64,000 nucleotides of DNA from Rallus limicola. Lineage: Eukaryota; Chordata; Aves; Gruiformes; Rallidae. Every line of letters begins with the position of its first letter. Position 1 is the stretch's first letter. The position numbers and the translations under genes were made by a program. The notes under the pieces are model-generated. The model did not search any database and had not been told where the DNA came from. It worked only from the letters and a program-made list of their open reading frames with translations. The stretch spans positions 4,102,558-4,166,557 of the forward strand of contig JAKCOZ010000040.1 in the NCBI GenBank assembly GCA_022605955.1, read 5' to 3'. Shown piece by piece: positions 1-11,010 of this stretch.

Positions 1-1021
1 GTTAATAATGTGTCTTCACACCTGTTTGATATCATCCAGACTCTTAAATGATAGTGAAATGGCTTCCTGTGCTTTGGTGTGATAAGAGACTTGTTTGATG
101 ATGATCTTGTTACACCCTGCCAAGCTCAAGGATAGATCTGCCCCTTTTGTTCAAATGAAATGGAGTGTGTTGTCCATAAGGTGATGCTGAACACTACTGG
201 AGCTGTTGAGAAACTTCCCATATAGCTTCCAGTTGTGTTCACAATAGCAAATTTAATTACACCAAAGAGCAACCCTCATAATTTCTTGGATTCCCAGAAG
301 TATCCAGCAGTTCCTATTGTGATACCCATTGTGTTGAGTTAATTTTCAAATCTGGTTAACATTAAAGGGTGCTGTCTGTCATGCTTTGAGAACCTATATA
401 CAGCTCTGACATTGTGGAGCAATTGCTGTTAGCTCAGTTTGTCAGGTCTTCCTGATGCATTTCCCAGGCTGAACAATGGAGGCCAGTCAAATGTGATGGC
501 TGCTATTCAGTGGGAAGCCTGGAGACAATGGGATGGCTGAAACGTGGGGAAGCCAGCCCAGCCAAATGTGCCTGAAGGATCTAATATTTTGAGAATCAGT
601 AATGTCCAAGCAGAACAAAGGCAAGCTCTTGGTCACTGGGGCTGTGAGAATTTGTTCTGAAGAGGGAAAGAAGTTCTGTGGGGTATGTCAAAGATCTGTG
701 TGTGGACTGGGAACAGACAAAGAGGTGGAAGAGTTTCTTGGTTTCCTTTTGAGGCTCAGTAATTACCCTCTCCCCTGCCCTTGCCCCACTTAATTGTGTT
801 TTGTGAACAGTTACTTTTGTTTGCATTTCTTCTGCAAAGTGAAAGGGTGAGTGTGAGCTTGGCTTTGGGGTGTCCTTACTAAGATGAGCAGAGTCAGGAG
901 TCCTTATCAAGAAAGCCTCTGGAGGAATCTGAGGCATTAATGTTCCCATGAGCTAATACAACAAAAAGGATCATGAAGCAAGCATTTTGTGAACTTTTCT
1001 GGCATAAGTTCCTCAGGAAGT

Positions 1022-1061
1022 CAGACTGAAAAATTAATGGGGCCAGACTGAAAAATTAATG
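1022..1061. repeat. 22-bp-period tandem duplication
   Basis: Two identical 18-bp copies (cagactgaaaaattaatg) lie at 1022-1039 and 1044-1061, separated by gggc. There is no decay between the copies, so this looks like a recent local slippage event. Confidence 0.85.
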
Positions 1062-1882
1062 TGCTTTTTTTTTGCTTTAAAGCTGTTTCTTGCATGATCT
1101 TTGTCAGCTGACCCTTGATATTCTTTATTCCAGTGCTTTGGAAACACTAGACTATGAGCTTTAAATAAAGCTTCCACACATGTGGGTTGGAGCACAGCAG
1201 CTGTTTGATAGCATCCAACAGAATTTCAGGATAAATTAACATGGGAAGAGCACAGTGTGTTGTTCAGTGTTACACTGTGGCAAAAATTTGGGTAATCCAA
1301 AATGGCTTGGTTGGAATATTGCCACAGCACTTCAGTTAAGAGTCCTGTTGCAGTCAGGCTGTTGGGGGATTGTTAGAGCCCAGCAGGAATCTGGACTTTT
1401 TGTTAGCTGAAAGAGCATTTCCAGCCCCAGTAGCCTTGCATATCCCTGCCAGTGCATCAAAGTGACAGTTGTGGAAGGAGTGTGCCAGGGACAGCCACAG
1501 CACCACTTCCTCTGATGTGAGCAGGCACATAGTAAACTGACTTGACCCTGCTTGCTTTGGGCTCTGGTGAGATCATAGCACAAACTTACTGCTCTAATGC
1601 AGTATCAGACATGAACATTTCTTTCAGCTTGGAGTTTAAGAACAGGATTTCTTAAAAGGAGAAAATCATTATAGTTGAGGTAAAGAGATTATTTTTATAT
1701 ATAGATCTTTGTGCTAAAAATACACGTATGACTGACTTCTGATTCTCTGTTAAAGCCATTTTTGTCTATATTTGGCTGAGACTACATATTTTTCCAGCTG
1801 TTCTTGGTTCATTTTAATGTCTCCCTTCAGATATCATCTAAACACTTGTTATACTTCTCAGAAAGACTGAACTGCAGTTCAG

Positions 1883-1902
1883 ATAATAATAATAATAATA
1901 AT
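1883..1902. repeat. (ATA)n microsatellite
   Basis: A run of nearly seven AAT/ATA units in the first METTL2 intron of the window. Confidence 0.9.
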
Positions 1903-3113
1903 CTCTTATTTTAAGACTCCTCTTGGTAGGTGTTGAAGAGAGGTTATCCATTCTTACTTAGAGGTCATCTTTAATTGTGGGAGAATCATTTGCTTTTGGT
2001 AATGCACTTGTTCCTGTGCAGGGATGGCTGAGGAATTGCATGTTGTTGGAATGCAGTCAGGTTCTCTGGGCATAGATGTTAATGCTGCTAGGTGATTGCA
2101 GGCATAGGGTGCTGTAATGATTTATGCTTATTTCCTAGGACAGAGACCTCATCATATCGATGAGGATTCAGGAAACCAGTTGGATTCATGAATTCCCACA
2201 GAAAAAATAGCTCCCCAAGAACTGCACTTGATCTGAAATCTGTGAAGGTGTGGAAATCATTTAGTGGGTGGCTTTGCAAGAGTTCTAGCTTTCTGTAAAA
2301 CTCATCTTGCTACTTGAATGTATCCCCTTGGTGTGGAAGTGCTAGCAGTGCTAGCTGCTAAAGTTAATACCCATCGTCTTTAGTCTGTCCACCTTCGCTC
2401 TCCCCTGTTACCTTGCTGGCAATGGCCATTTCTGTTGATTCTCCACTTTTGCTTTAATTTCATAAATGTGTGATGCTCTTCACATGCATAGAACTATGGA
2501 AAACAAAGTGCTGTACACTGGGCTCCAGCAACAGCTGTGTAAAACACGCTGTCCTGTAGCCTTGGCGTGTTATGCAAGTGCTCATTGAGCTTTCTGCTAG
2601 GCCTGCAGAGTTCACTAATTTTTCTGTTTCTCCACCTGAAAAAAGGGGTAGAATGTTGGACAGGAGCTCTTCACCTGCAGGCAGCTGTCATACAACTTCT
2701 AAGGCATTCTAAGTGCTTTACACAGTGTCATGAAGCTCCAAATGAATTCTTCCAGTGAACTGAACAAGTTAGTGTTAGACATGGATGTAAAACCTGGATT
2801 TCTTCATTCCAGCATCCTCCAAAGAGCCCTTTTCTGTTGCTACCTCCCTCTAAATCCTACCCAGAGTCAGACAGTTTCCTCTTCTACCTCTTTTCTTTTT
2901 TTTTTAAATTCTAACAAAGTGGCTGTGAGGAGGCAGGCTGAGTGCTCATGTGGGATGGCACAGTTTAAATAAAGGTGATTTTCAATCAATAACCTTACTT
3001 ATTAAAGCAGCTTGCTGGATAGATGTCTGCAGTGATCCCTGACTGTCTGAACTGATTAAACTCAGAGACTTTCTGATTTGAGCGCTGGTGATGTTTTTTG
3101 TTTGTGTTTCCAG

Positions 3114-3466
3114 AGGAATATGAGGTGAATGCTAAGAGGTACTGGGATGACTTCTATAAAATCCACGAAAATGGCTTCTTCAAGGACAGGCACTGGCTGT
3201 TCACTGAATTTCCTGAGCTGACACCTAACAGGAACCCAAGTCAAAATAGGGAGTCTGAGCAGGAATTTAGTAACAAAGAGAAATCCGGCAGTGAAGGACT
3301 GGGAAGCTGTGAAAATGGACTTTGTTCATTGGAAAAGAGGACAGATAATCAGTTAAACCTGAAGAAAAGCACCCCTAAGATCTGCACAGATGAGTTGGCT
3401 ACACAGAAGTGGGATCAAAGTGATGGAGATTACCCAGGATCATCTTCATCTTACCGAATATTAGAG
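3114..3466 (+). CDS. METTL2: METTL2 exon: [16 protein letters not shown] block, linker and first half of SAM motif I
   Basis: The acceptor is tttgtgtttccag before 3114 and the donor is gag|gtaata. The first two bases complete a codon split with the missing upstream exon. The exon opens with [20 protein letters not shown] and [10 protein letters not shown], a block shared by the METTL2/6/8 family. A hydrophilic, poorly conserved linker of about 60 residues follows, rich in S, E, K and N. The exon closes with SYRILE, the start of SAM motif I. Open reading continues past the donor to a stop at 3520, but that extension (VIAIKQ...) lacks the glycine-rich motif and is intronic. Confidence 0.94.
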
Positions 3467-6400
3467 GTAATAGCTATAAAACAGAGTTGCACATCAAACA
3501 GTCCCTTACATCAGTATTAGTGTGAGTGGGAAATAAAAATATATATCATTGGCAAACAGCAAGTGGATGGTAAGATTGCCTTAAGTGAGTAAAATGCAAA
3601 AAACAGAAGGCAACTGAGAACTGAATTAAATCTGTTGGGATTCTTTGGGTTCAGGCCGTGAATTGGCAGAGCACAAGAACTCTTAAGAAGTTTCTGAGCT
3701 TTAAATATGTTCTATTACTATCAGATGCTGAAACAAGCATTTAAAGCTCATCTTTTGAAGAAAGTGATTCTTTTACTTGCCTGTATAAAGCTTTCCTTTG
3801 TCCTTGTCCTTGTTTGCCCTTGGGAGGTGTGAAACAAAATAATAAAACCAAGAATGTAAAGATGCTGCTTGGTTTATTCCTTATGGCCCATGTAATGTGG
3901 GGAATCTCAGCCTGATACAGGGTTTTTTCAGGGGAAAGTAGGACTTTGAAATACTAGATTCCTGGCAGCTGGGAATGACCTTTTGCTCTGCTGCTTCTAG
4001 TTTGTTCACTGTTGATATCACTGTTGTTGAATGCTTCAAATTCTATGGAAGTTCTGCTCTTGCAATATGAACTGTCCTTTTCATTTTTTTTTTCCTTTTT
4101 TTATTTAATCTGAGGCTTTGAGACTTCCTCAGGCTTTCATGTTCTTAGGCTGTTGTGGCTTTCCTGTCTTGCCTCAGTGCTTTCAGTAGTATCTGTCACT
4201 GCAAGCCATCAGTGATGTTTTCTGCTCAGTCTATTTCAATTTTACTGATTTCTTAAACATTCAGAGACACGTTTCCCCAAACCTAGTTGTGCTAGGTTGT
4301 TCTCTTCAAATAGAGAATAGGTGCTAGCTGTTCTCTTCCAATGGGAACAAGCAGAAGGAATTATAAGGCAGAATCATTTTAGGCCTAGTTGTAGCTTGAG
4401 GAAGAGCCATCTAGTGAAGGGAACTATGAAACAGCAGGAGGTAAATATAGTAAAATAAACTTCTTTCTCCAATGCTCTGATTTTCTATGGAAGTGAGTGC
4501 AGCCAATCTGTGGCCTTGGCCAATGCTTTGCCAATCCATATGGGATGCTTGGGATTCCAGTTTTCTGAAAAGTAACGATCTACAGTTTGTTTGTAAGCTT
4601 TCTAGGAGACCTGGCTTCATGGCTTCCCACAAATGTTTCTAAGTAAACCTGCTTCTCAGCACTGAACGTGTTCAGACCTTGCAGTGAGATCTGCAGAGGC
4701 TATGCTGGGTTGTAACTTGCAAGTTGCTTTTTTGTTTGTGGCTGCAGAGTGATGATGTCCTGGTTTCAGTCAGGATGGAGTTAACTCCATGTGTAGCAGC
4801 GGATGGGATGCTGTGTTTGGGAGTTACAATGAAAGCAGTGCTGAGAACACCCTGATGTTTCTAGTTGCAGTCAGACAGTCAAAGCCAGGACAGGTGACCC
4901 AGATGGGCCAAAGAGAGTATTCCATGCCAATTACGTCCTGCCCAGGATAAAGGGGGCTGATGGGAAGAAGGGGGGCGGTTCCGGGACGCGAGGGTCTTGG
5001 GGGACGGTCGGGTTCCGGGGCAGCTCTGGGTGGTGCAGCCTGAGCTGTGTGGTTGGGTGAGAAACTGCATTGGGTATCAATAGTTTCATATTCTTTTGCT
5101 CTAAAGTCCTGTCAGCATTGTTATATTTGATCTTTCTGTTCTCTTAGTAAACTCTCCTTATCCCAACCCACGGGCCTCGTAGTTTCTTGGTTTTGGAGTT
5201 ATTTGCCCCTTCCTTTTCCCTTCCCTTGGTTCCCCCCTCCCCTTTTCCCTTTTCTCCTGCCCTTTTACTTCAAGGAGCAGGCAGCTGTGTGGATCTCTGC
5301 CCACAGCTGGGGTGAAACCACGACAGATGATTTGAATTTGGGTGCATGGGACCTGTTGAAAAAATGTGTTTTCACTCTGTGTGTGTCTCCACTGTGTGCA
5401 CAGGTTGGCTGTGGTGCTGGAAATACGGTCTTCCCAATTTTACAAACCAACAAGTAAGTAGTTTTCCATAGATTTTTACCTGCATATGATATACCAGCCT
5501 GGTGTGTTTTTAGTTCTGATAATCTCAGAGAAAGGCCAGATGCAGGTGGTATGTTTGCCATATGCAGATGTTTGTGTTTTCAGCTTGGAAAGGCTTGGTC
5601 TTAGAATGCAACTAATGAAATGTGAGTTTACATGTGTCATGCTGAGAGGATTTTCATACAGGCCATAGTGCCTCTCCTTTTCCAGAAGGCAAAGTAAGGG
5701 GTCAGTTCCACATGAGTGTGAGCCATAAAGGAGTAACATGATCCATCAGATTTTGCACAAGGCCTTATTACTGACAGAGATAGACTAAAGTCCAGGACTT
5801 CTGGCTCCCAGTTCTGTACATTTGAGACACTTAATTCCTATGGAGTATCTTTGTAAAGATGATGATAGTTTCTTATATTTATTTCAGTGACCCAGGCCTA
5901 TTTGTTTATTGCTGTGATTTTTCTACAACTGCAGTGGATCTTGTCCAGGTAAACTCAGTGATGGTTTCTGCTCAGTTCATTTTAATTTTACTGATTCCTT
6001 AAACATTCAGAGGCATATTTCCCCAAACCTAGTTATGTGAGCTATCTTCACTTCTTCTTGGTGACTTCTTAAGGTAGGAAGAACACTGTGCCAATTGTCC
6101 ACTAACATGACAGTGTCACAGCTGCCATCAGCTGTCTTGCTGTGTTGGCAGCTTTTCTTTAACTAGTCCTAGTTCTGACCCTTGTACTGGTAAATACCAA
6201 AAATGAGCCATCAGAGACTGTAGAAGTGAGGGAAGTTGGAGTTCTCAAAATGTCACATTGGCAGCAGACAAGTCAGGGGAAAGAAAATCTGGCTGTGGTT
6301 GGCAGAACTAAATCCAGTACTCTTTAAGCAGAGTAACTGATGAACCTTGAAAACATTCAGGCTATTTTTTAACAGGAACTGAAGCTGGTTTTGGTTTGTG

Positions 6401-9400
6401 TGTGCGTGCTCCTGTCACTGCAGTTCTGGGAATATGGTCTGATTCCTCAGAGGGATACTGTTATCTGTGGAGCAGGAGGCTGGAAGTTAGTCAAAGGACA
6501 AATACAGCTAACAAATTTCAGGTCAGAACAGGAGTGAGAATATATGAAGTATCAAATGTGATCAGTCACTTCATGAGATGAGATGGGGAGTGCAGCAGCA
6601 GAGGCAGCAAGCCATTTCCTCCTCTTCAGGTGACACAAGCACTGTTTATAGAGGCTGCTGCAATCCCTAGCAGCAGCTTTAGAAAAAATATGCAACTTCT
6701 TTTAGAAGTGTATCTATGATTTTTAAGAGTGTAATTTTAGGCATCCAGGTTTGATTTTTGAGGAGTCAGCTTGTAGTTGAAGTGAATATTGATTGCAGTG
6801 ATGCAGAGAGGGGCCCTAATGCTCTCACTTTTGTAAAGATTTCCAGCTTAACTTCTCAGCATTATTAGTGGAAAAATCTGACCTTAAAATTGCAATAATC
6901 CCTCAGTTCAGTTTTGGGGATTTTTGGTAGTGCTGATTGTCTGAAGGTAACAAGTCCAAGCTCTTTGTAAACCTCCCATGTGTATTTATTTGTTACCCTT
7001 GTTCCTTGTCCAACCAGAGAACCACTCTGGCCCCACCTGCCTTAGACCAGTGAGGCTGAAACAGACCTCTGACACACCACTTTACCTGGGCATGGGAGCA
7101 TTTTAACTTTCACATGGTAATACTGAGAGCAGGGTCTGCTGCTAATGCTCTCACTTTTCTCTCCTTAAATACAGAACAATGCAGAATATGATTCTTCTCG
7201 CTGCTTTGCATTTGTCCATGACTTGTGCAATGACCAAAGTCCTTTCCCAGTGCCAGATGAGAGTCTTGATGTTGTTATTCTTATCTTTGTCCTCTCAGCA
7301 ATTCACCCAGAGAAGTAAGTTTTAATAATTCCTTCTGCTTGCAGAAGATAATGCATGTAGAGCTGGAGTTCTTTAATAGTATGTTCTCTTGATATCAAGG
7401 AAAATGAAAGCTTGTTCTTTGCCTGGCCCAGTTTTGGACCTGAAAGCCTCTGAAAATTAAATTTGCAGATACATTCTGTTGTAAGAAATCCTGGCATAGG
7501 ATGGGTCTTGTTTTGAAGTACTAAGTGGCTGTAGATGACATCTTGCTGTGGTCACAGTTGCTCACCTGAACCCCAGCCACGCTGAGCGCTCAGCACTCAT
7601 TTGTGGACCGCATGCTGCAAGGTTTAAGGCTCAAAGGCTGGATGAATTTCTCCCATGGGAGGTGGCAGGAAGGGAGGGGGCAGGCTCAGAAAAGACTTAA
7701 GACAGTGTGACAGTGTGTTACAACCTACATTAGTCTCACGTTTTTGTTCTCTTTATTTTACTTCACAGCATTTTTCTTCAAATTTGCCTATTCCTTGTTT
7801 TCCAGAACCACTGGAGATCCTTTTGTAAGAGAGAGCAGTTCATCTCTGTGTGATGGGCTAAATTGTTGCAAAAAGGCAGATTCAGGGAGTGTCAGAAAGA
7901 AAGTGGCCAAATAAAAACCCACCTAAGTCTGAGAGAGTGCAGAACACTGCTAACTTTTGGTAGCCCTTGATACCAAGTTGAAACATGTAATATTTAATAC
8001 CTTCTTTTTTGAAAGTAAGCTAAGGAAACAAGCACCATAGTGCAGAATGGTGAATACTTCTGTTGTGTTCTTCCCTCAGGATGCAGTGTGTCATGAACAG
8101 ACTGAGTCGCCTTCTGAAGCCTGGAGGAATGATCCTTTTACGAGACTACGGCCGTTACGATCTGGCCCAGCTTCGCTTTAAGAAAGGTATGGCTTTTCTC
8201 CCTTGAGGAGTCTTGCCAGATTACTAATAGGTGATGCTTCTCTGGAGTAGTGTCCATCCTGTTTAGGAGGCAGCTCATTAATTCCCCTTAAGCACAGCCT
8301 GTACTGGGAGAAGTGCCTCTTGTTGGATGGCAGTTGTTGATTTTTAAATGATAACTGGTAACTGTTTAAATCCCTCATGCCCTTAGGTCAGTGTCTGTCT
8401 GATAACTTCTATGTGAGAGGTGATGGCACCAGAGTCTACTTCTTCACACAAGGTAGGAGGCTGAAAAACATCTTCCTAAAAACCATCCCTCTAACTCTGC
8501 TCGCATCTTCTTGTCCCTGTGCCCTCAAGCTTTGCTGCTACCTCTTTCCAGCCTGTCTGTCTTTGGAGAAGTGTAAAGTTTTGTAGCCCTCAATTGCACA
8601 GGGACCTGACTTTGTCACTTGCTGATGCAAATATGGCATGGTGAATTCCTTAGTGGAAGATCCTTTTGGAGCATGATTAGTGTGTTTGCTACACTGGGGG
8701 GGGGGTGGGACAGGAAGATCTCTTCTTGAATCTTGTTTACTGCAGAGGATGGAGTGAGATGGACATAATTTGAGGGAAGTTCTCTTAACTGTAGTGTTCT
8801 ATGAGGAAATAAGAAGGGTGTGGTTCAGTGTAGAGCTGAGGCAGCCTCTCCAGTCCTCCTGCTGCTTGGTGTTCAGCTGGGGTTGTCTTCTCCCTGCTTA
8901 TCACTGATTGCACCTCCAGTCACTTCTATGGCAGGCCCATCTGCATGATCAGTTTTAGAGCAGTGGCACAAGTGTGATGAGCTATTCCCTTCCCCACTCC
9001 ACAAGTCTTGTTTGTCACAACAAAATGAATGTCTAGTGCATGTTTGGCAAACGCTTTGTGATGGCAAGCAGCTGATAAAAGCACAAGCTGGGACCTGTTA
9101 GCCCTTTTCTACAGAAACTCCATACAAACTGTGTGCTCCCAGGCTGCAGTTGAAGAAACTCTCTGCTGCTCAGCAGGACTTGGTCTGGCTTTGCCCAGGG
9201 CCAGCATGCTGGGGCACTATGGTACCTCTGTGCTGGGTCAGGAGTACCTGCCAGGGTGAGTGCTGCAGCCTCAGGGCTCTTAGTGCTTTGATTGGGGCCC
9301 AGCAGGGTGTGGCTTTTTAAGGATTTTAATTTTTTTCCCCCCAAACTTAATCTTAATGAATCCTGTTCCCCTCCAGCCTATGCAGCACAGATCTTATTGC

Positions 9401-9968
9401 TGCCATGTAAAATCATAAGTCTGATCCCTTTGCTCTTGTAGACTCTGAAATTCTTCTGGAAAGAAGAGGGAGGGGGAAGGAATGGATCTGTCCCAACTTG
9501 CCAGCAGATGCTCCCTTAATCAGTTACTGGAGGCAATACCCATGTGTGAAACTGTTGCTCTTCTCTCTTTGTCAGATCTCTAATTCTAGTTGTCCTCCAC
9601 ATAATTCTTTCCTTCCTTGGTAGAAGGTAAACTCAAGGGGAATGAGAGGAACTGTGATCTGAATCCCCCACTGGTACAGCAGTTAAGTCCCGTCTAATCC
9701 TTACATTTCCCTGCTTGAATTAGGCCCATCTTTCAACAGAGATTAGTCCTTGGTGTGAGCAGTTATAAGGTAAATGAAAGCTGTGGCATCCTCAATCTCC
9801 TCTTTTCTACTTCCAGATGAATTAGATGATCTCTTCACAACAGCTGGGCTGGAGAAAATCCAGAATCTGGTTGATCGGCGATTGCAAGTGAACCGTGGGA
9901 AGCAAGTGACGATGTATCGCGTCTGGATCCAGTGCAAGTACCGCAAGCCCGCTGCCCCTCAGCTGTGA
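3114..9968 (+). CDS. METTL2: METTL2, tRNA N3-methylcytidine methyltransferase (5' end outside window)
   Basis: This is a spliced gene with seven coding exons: 3114-3466, 5404-5453, 5888-5948, 7175-7314, 8080-8186, 8387-8452 and 9817-9968. All boundaries are AG/GT and the phases join without a break into 308 residues plus TGA. The fold is a class I SAM-dependent methyltransferase: motif I reads [14 protein letters not shown] across the first exon junction, followed by YCCDFS, the [15 protein letters not shown] strand, RLLKPGG and [15 protein letters not shown]. By family knowledge METTL2 makes m3C at position 32 of cytosolic tRNA-Thr and tRNA-Arg, with DALRD3 helping on tRNA-Arg. It is closer to METTL2 than to METTL8 (for example YCCDFS and the CKYRKP end), and it neighbours TLK2 rather than TLK1. 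Human METTL2A is about 378 residues, so about 70 N-terminal residues lie before the window. Of the long introns, 7315-8079 and 8453-9816 hold nothing I recognise except a 10-G run at 8696. Confidence 0.95.
4210..4291 (+). repeat. 82-bp intronic repeat, copy A
   Basis: This segment (cagtgatgttttctgctcag ... ccccaaacctagttgtg) recurs at 5956-6037 in the same orientation with nine mismatches over 82 bp by my count (about 89% identity), mostly transitions. The copies sit in different introns about 1.75 kb apart. It could be an unrecognised interspersed repeat or a local duplication. Confidence 0.85.
4751..4755. repeat. Left target-site duplication GATGA
   Basis: This 5-bp sequence directly precedes the LTR start and is repeated exactly at 5326-5330 after its end, marking the integration site. 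Confidence 0.8.
4756..5325 (+). mobile_element. Solo LTR of an avian endogenous retrovirus (ERVL-like)
   Basis: The element runs from TGTCCTGGTTTCAG to GGTGAAACCACGACA, with imperfect terminal inverted repeats (TGTC.TGGTTTCA / TGAAACCACGACA). It is flanked by a perfect 5-bp target duplication, GATGA at 4751-4755 and 5326-5330. A 5-bp duplication fits ERVL-type integration. The interior shows a GGATAAAGG near 4947, AGTAAA at 5146-5151 and CTTATCCCAACCCACGGG just downstream, as in the R/U5 region of common bird LTRs. No gag, pol or env remains, so it is a recombined solo LTR. It is about 570 bp, lies in sense in a METTL2 intron and ends 78 bp before the exon at 5404. It carries a polypyrimidine stretch at 5204-5270. 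Confidence 0.85.
5146..5151 (+). terminator. AGTAAA polyadenylation-type hexamer in the solo LTR
   Basis: The hexamer lies in the position where related bird LTRs carry their polyadenylation signal, just before CTCTCCTTATCCCAACCC. The LTR is in sense with METTL2, so it could in principle end transcripts early. Use is unproven. Confidence 0.35.
5326..5330. repeat. Right target-site duplication GATGA
   Basis: The matching copy of the 5-bp duplication at 4751-4755. Together they fix the LTR boundaries to the base. Confidence 0.8.
5404..5453 (+). CDS. METTL2: METTL2 exon: SAM-binding glycine motif
   Basis: This 50-bp exon encodes [16 protein letters not shown], the glycine-rich loop of SAM motif I, and ends in a split Asn codon (aa|t). 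The acceptor is gtgtgcacag and the donor is gtaagt. The exon lies only 78 bp downstream of a solo LTR (4756-5325), so most of its upstream splicing context comes from or abuts mobile DNA. Confidence 0.95.
5888..5948 (+). CDS. METTL2: METTL2 exon: acidic SAM-contact strand
   Basis: This 61-bp exon encodes [20 protein letters not shown]. The strand ending in CCDFS corresponds to the acidic residue that contacts the SAM ribose in class I methyltransferases. The acceptor is tttatttcag and the donor gtaaac. A repeated segment (5956-6037) begins 8 bp past the exon end. Confidence 0.95.
5956..6037 (+). repeat. 82-bp intronic repeat, copy B
   Basis: This is the second copy of the segment at 4210-4291, ungapped over its whole length. 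It begins 8 bp after the end of the METTL2 exon at 5948, so its left edge lies within the donor region of that intron. Confidence 0.85.
7175..7314 (+). CDS. METTL2: METTL2 exon: central Rossmann strands
   Basis: This 140-bp exon encodes [18 protein letters not shown], an acidic and proline turn ([10 protein letters not shown]), then [20 protein letters not shown] and the [10 protein letters not shown] strand are motifs of the m3C methyltransferase family. The donor gtaagt splits a Lys codon (aa|g). Confidence 0.95.
8080..8186 (+). CDS. METTL2: METTL2 exon: RLLKPGG and RDYGRYD motifs
   Basis: This 107-bp exon encodes [18 protein letters not shown] followed by [17 protein letters not shown]. 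The KPGG turn after an amphipathic helix is standard in class I methyltransferases, and RDYGRYD is characteristic of METTL2/6/8. The acceptor is ttccctcag and the donor gtatgg. Confidence 0.95.
8387..8452 (+). CDS. METTL2: METTL2 exon: [13 protein letters not shown] motif
   Basis: This 66-bp exon encodes [20 protein letters not shown], the most conserved C-terminal signature of the METTL2/6/8 family. The acceptor is tgcccttag and the donor gtagga. A read-through frame continues to 8586 but loses similarity at once and is intronic. Confidence 0.95.
9817..9968 (+). CDS. METTL2: METTL2 terminal coding exon and stop
   Basis: The exon encodes [20 protein letters not shown], then [19 protein letters not shown], a short basic tail and TGA at 9966-9968. 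The acceptor is ctacttccag. [11 protein letters not shown] and MYRVWIQ are family hallmarks. The last residues (RKPAAPQL) differ from the human tail, as expected for a weakly constrained C terminus. Confidence 0.95.
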
Positions 9969-11010
9969 GGGAACCGGGCAGCTTTGTAGGTTGGAGCCTC
10001 TTCATGGCCACATGCAGCGTCTCCTGGTGAGATGTGGTTTTACAGTTCAGTCCACGCAAGACCCCCAGTGCCTTTTACAGCGCTAGCATCACTTCAAGTG
10101 AGTTTTGCTAAGGATGAATGCTCTAAGAGGAGACCAAGCAGTAATTTACATGTCTTTCTAAGTGGTCTGAATTTTTTTTTTGAAATTATTAATGGTTTTA
10201 ACAGCTTAAGAAATGGTCAAGCTGTGTTACAGCAGCTGAGCAAATTGAGTGGTGAGTCGCTCTTACTCTGCATTTCCACATGAAACAGGAGAACTTCAAC
10301 CTTACCTCTCTAAGGTTGTACCCACGCGAAGGGTGAATCTGCTGCTCTTTGCAACTGGTCACTGTGCCTAATGGGGATCCTTGAGACAATGTATCTCAAG
10401 CAGCTCTCTTCTAGTCCTTCAGGTTTGTGCAAAACCACTGGCAGAAACAGAGCATAGCAGTTTCTCTGTCAGCTTCCCCAGGGATGCCTCATGGTATGCA
10501 GACAACCTGTGGAGAAAGCAGATGCTGCTGCCTTGCCCACACTGTCCACAAGGATGTTCATCTAGAGCATTAACACACTATAGCTTGTGCTATAAATTCC
10601 TTTCAGGTTCAGGCTTTCAAAAACTCGGGGCTGATGCTGATTTTGGGGCACTTCCAGAGTGCAGAGTATCCCAAGCAGTTCACAAGACAAGAGTTTATGC
10701 AGAATTACCTGCAGTGAACAGGTGAGAAACTGTTCTTGCTGGCTGCAGCCCCCAGGTCGCAAGTTGCACTGCCCTGTGGTGGTGGTGTACTAACCCCAAG
10801 GAGACAGGGCACCTCTCTTTAGATTAGAAATCTGAAAAATGTCTACTGCTCCTGTTGAATTTCTTAGAAGACAGCATTGTGGCTTTCTGAAGGTACTTCC
10901 CCAACTTTGACAACAAACATCTTTTATCTCAGCTGGTTTTCTTTTGTTATTTTTAGGGTGTGGTACAACAGGTATTAGAATAAATGTTGTGGTAATGCTT
11001 TTCAATGCTG
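9969..11010 (+). other. METTL2: Probable METTL2 3' UTR
   Basis: This non-coding stretch follows the METTL2 stop. The first AATAAA downstream is at 10979-10984, followed by a GT-rich segment (tgttgtggtaatgc), which suits a cleavage site near 11,000. An ATTAAA near 11,955 could give a longer form. The UTR end is inferred, not seen directly. Confidence 0.45.
10979..10984 (+). terminator. Candidate METTL2 polyadenylation signal AATAAA
   Basis: This is the first canonical hexamer after the METTL2 stop, about 1 kb downstream, with GT-rich sequence immediately 3' of it. Assignment rests on motif and position only. Confidence 0.4.

Larger units (their letters stand above)
1..3113 (+). other. METTL2 intron (5' part of gene lies upstream)
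   Basis: I searched this stretch for the upstream METTL2 exons (the WDNVEW-type block) and did not find them, so the window opens inside an intron. It holds a short tandem duplication at 1022-1061 and an (AAT)n run at 1883-1902. Small ORFs here show no recognisable protein. Confidence 0.7.

Noticed and set aside
3098..3520. Single-exon ORF of 140 residues
   Set aside because: It is the METTL2 exon 3114-3466 extended into flanking intron at both ends; splice sites and protein similarity set the true limits.
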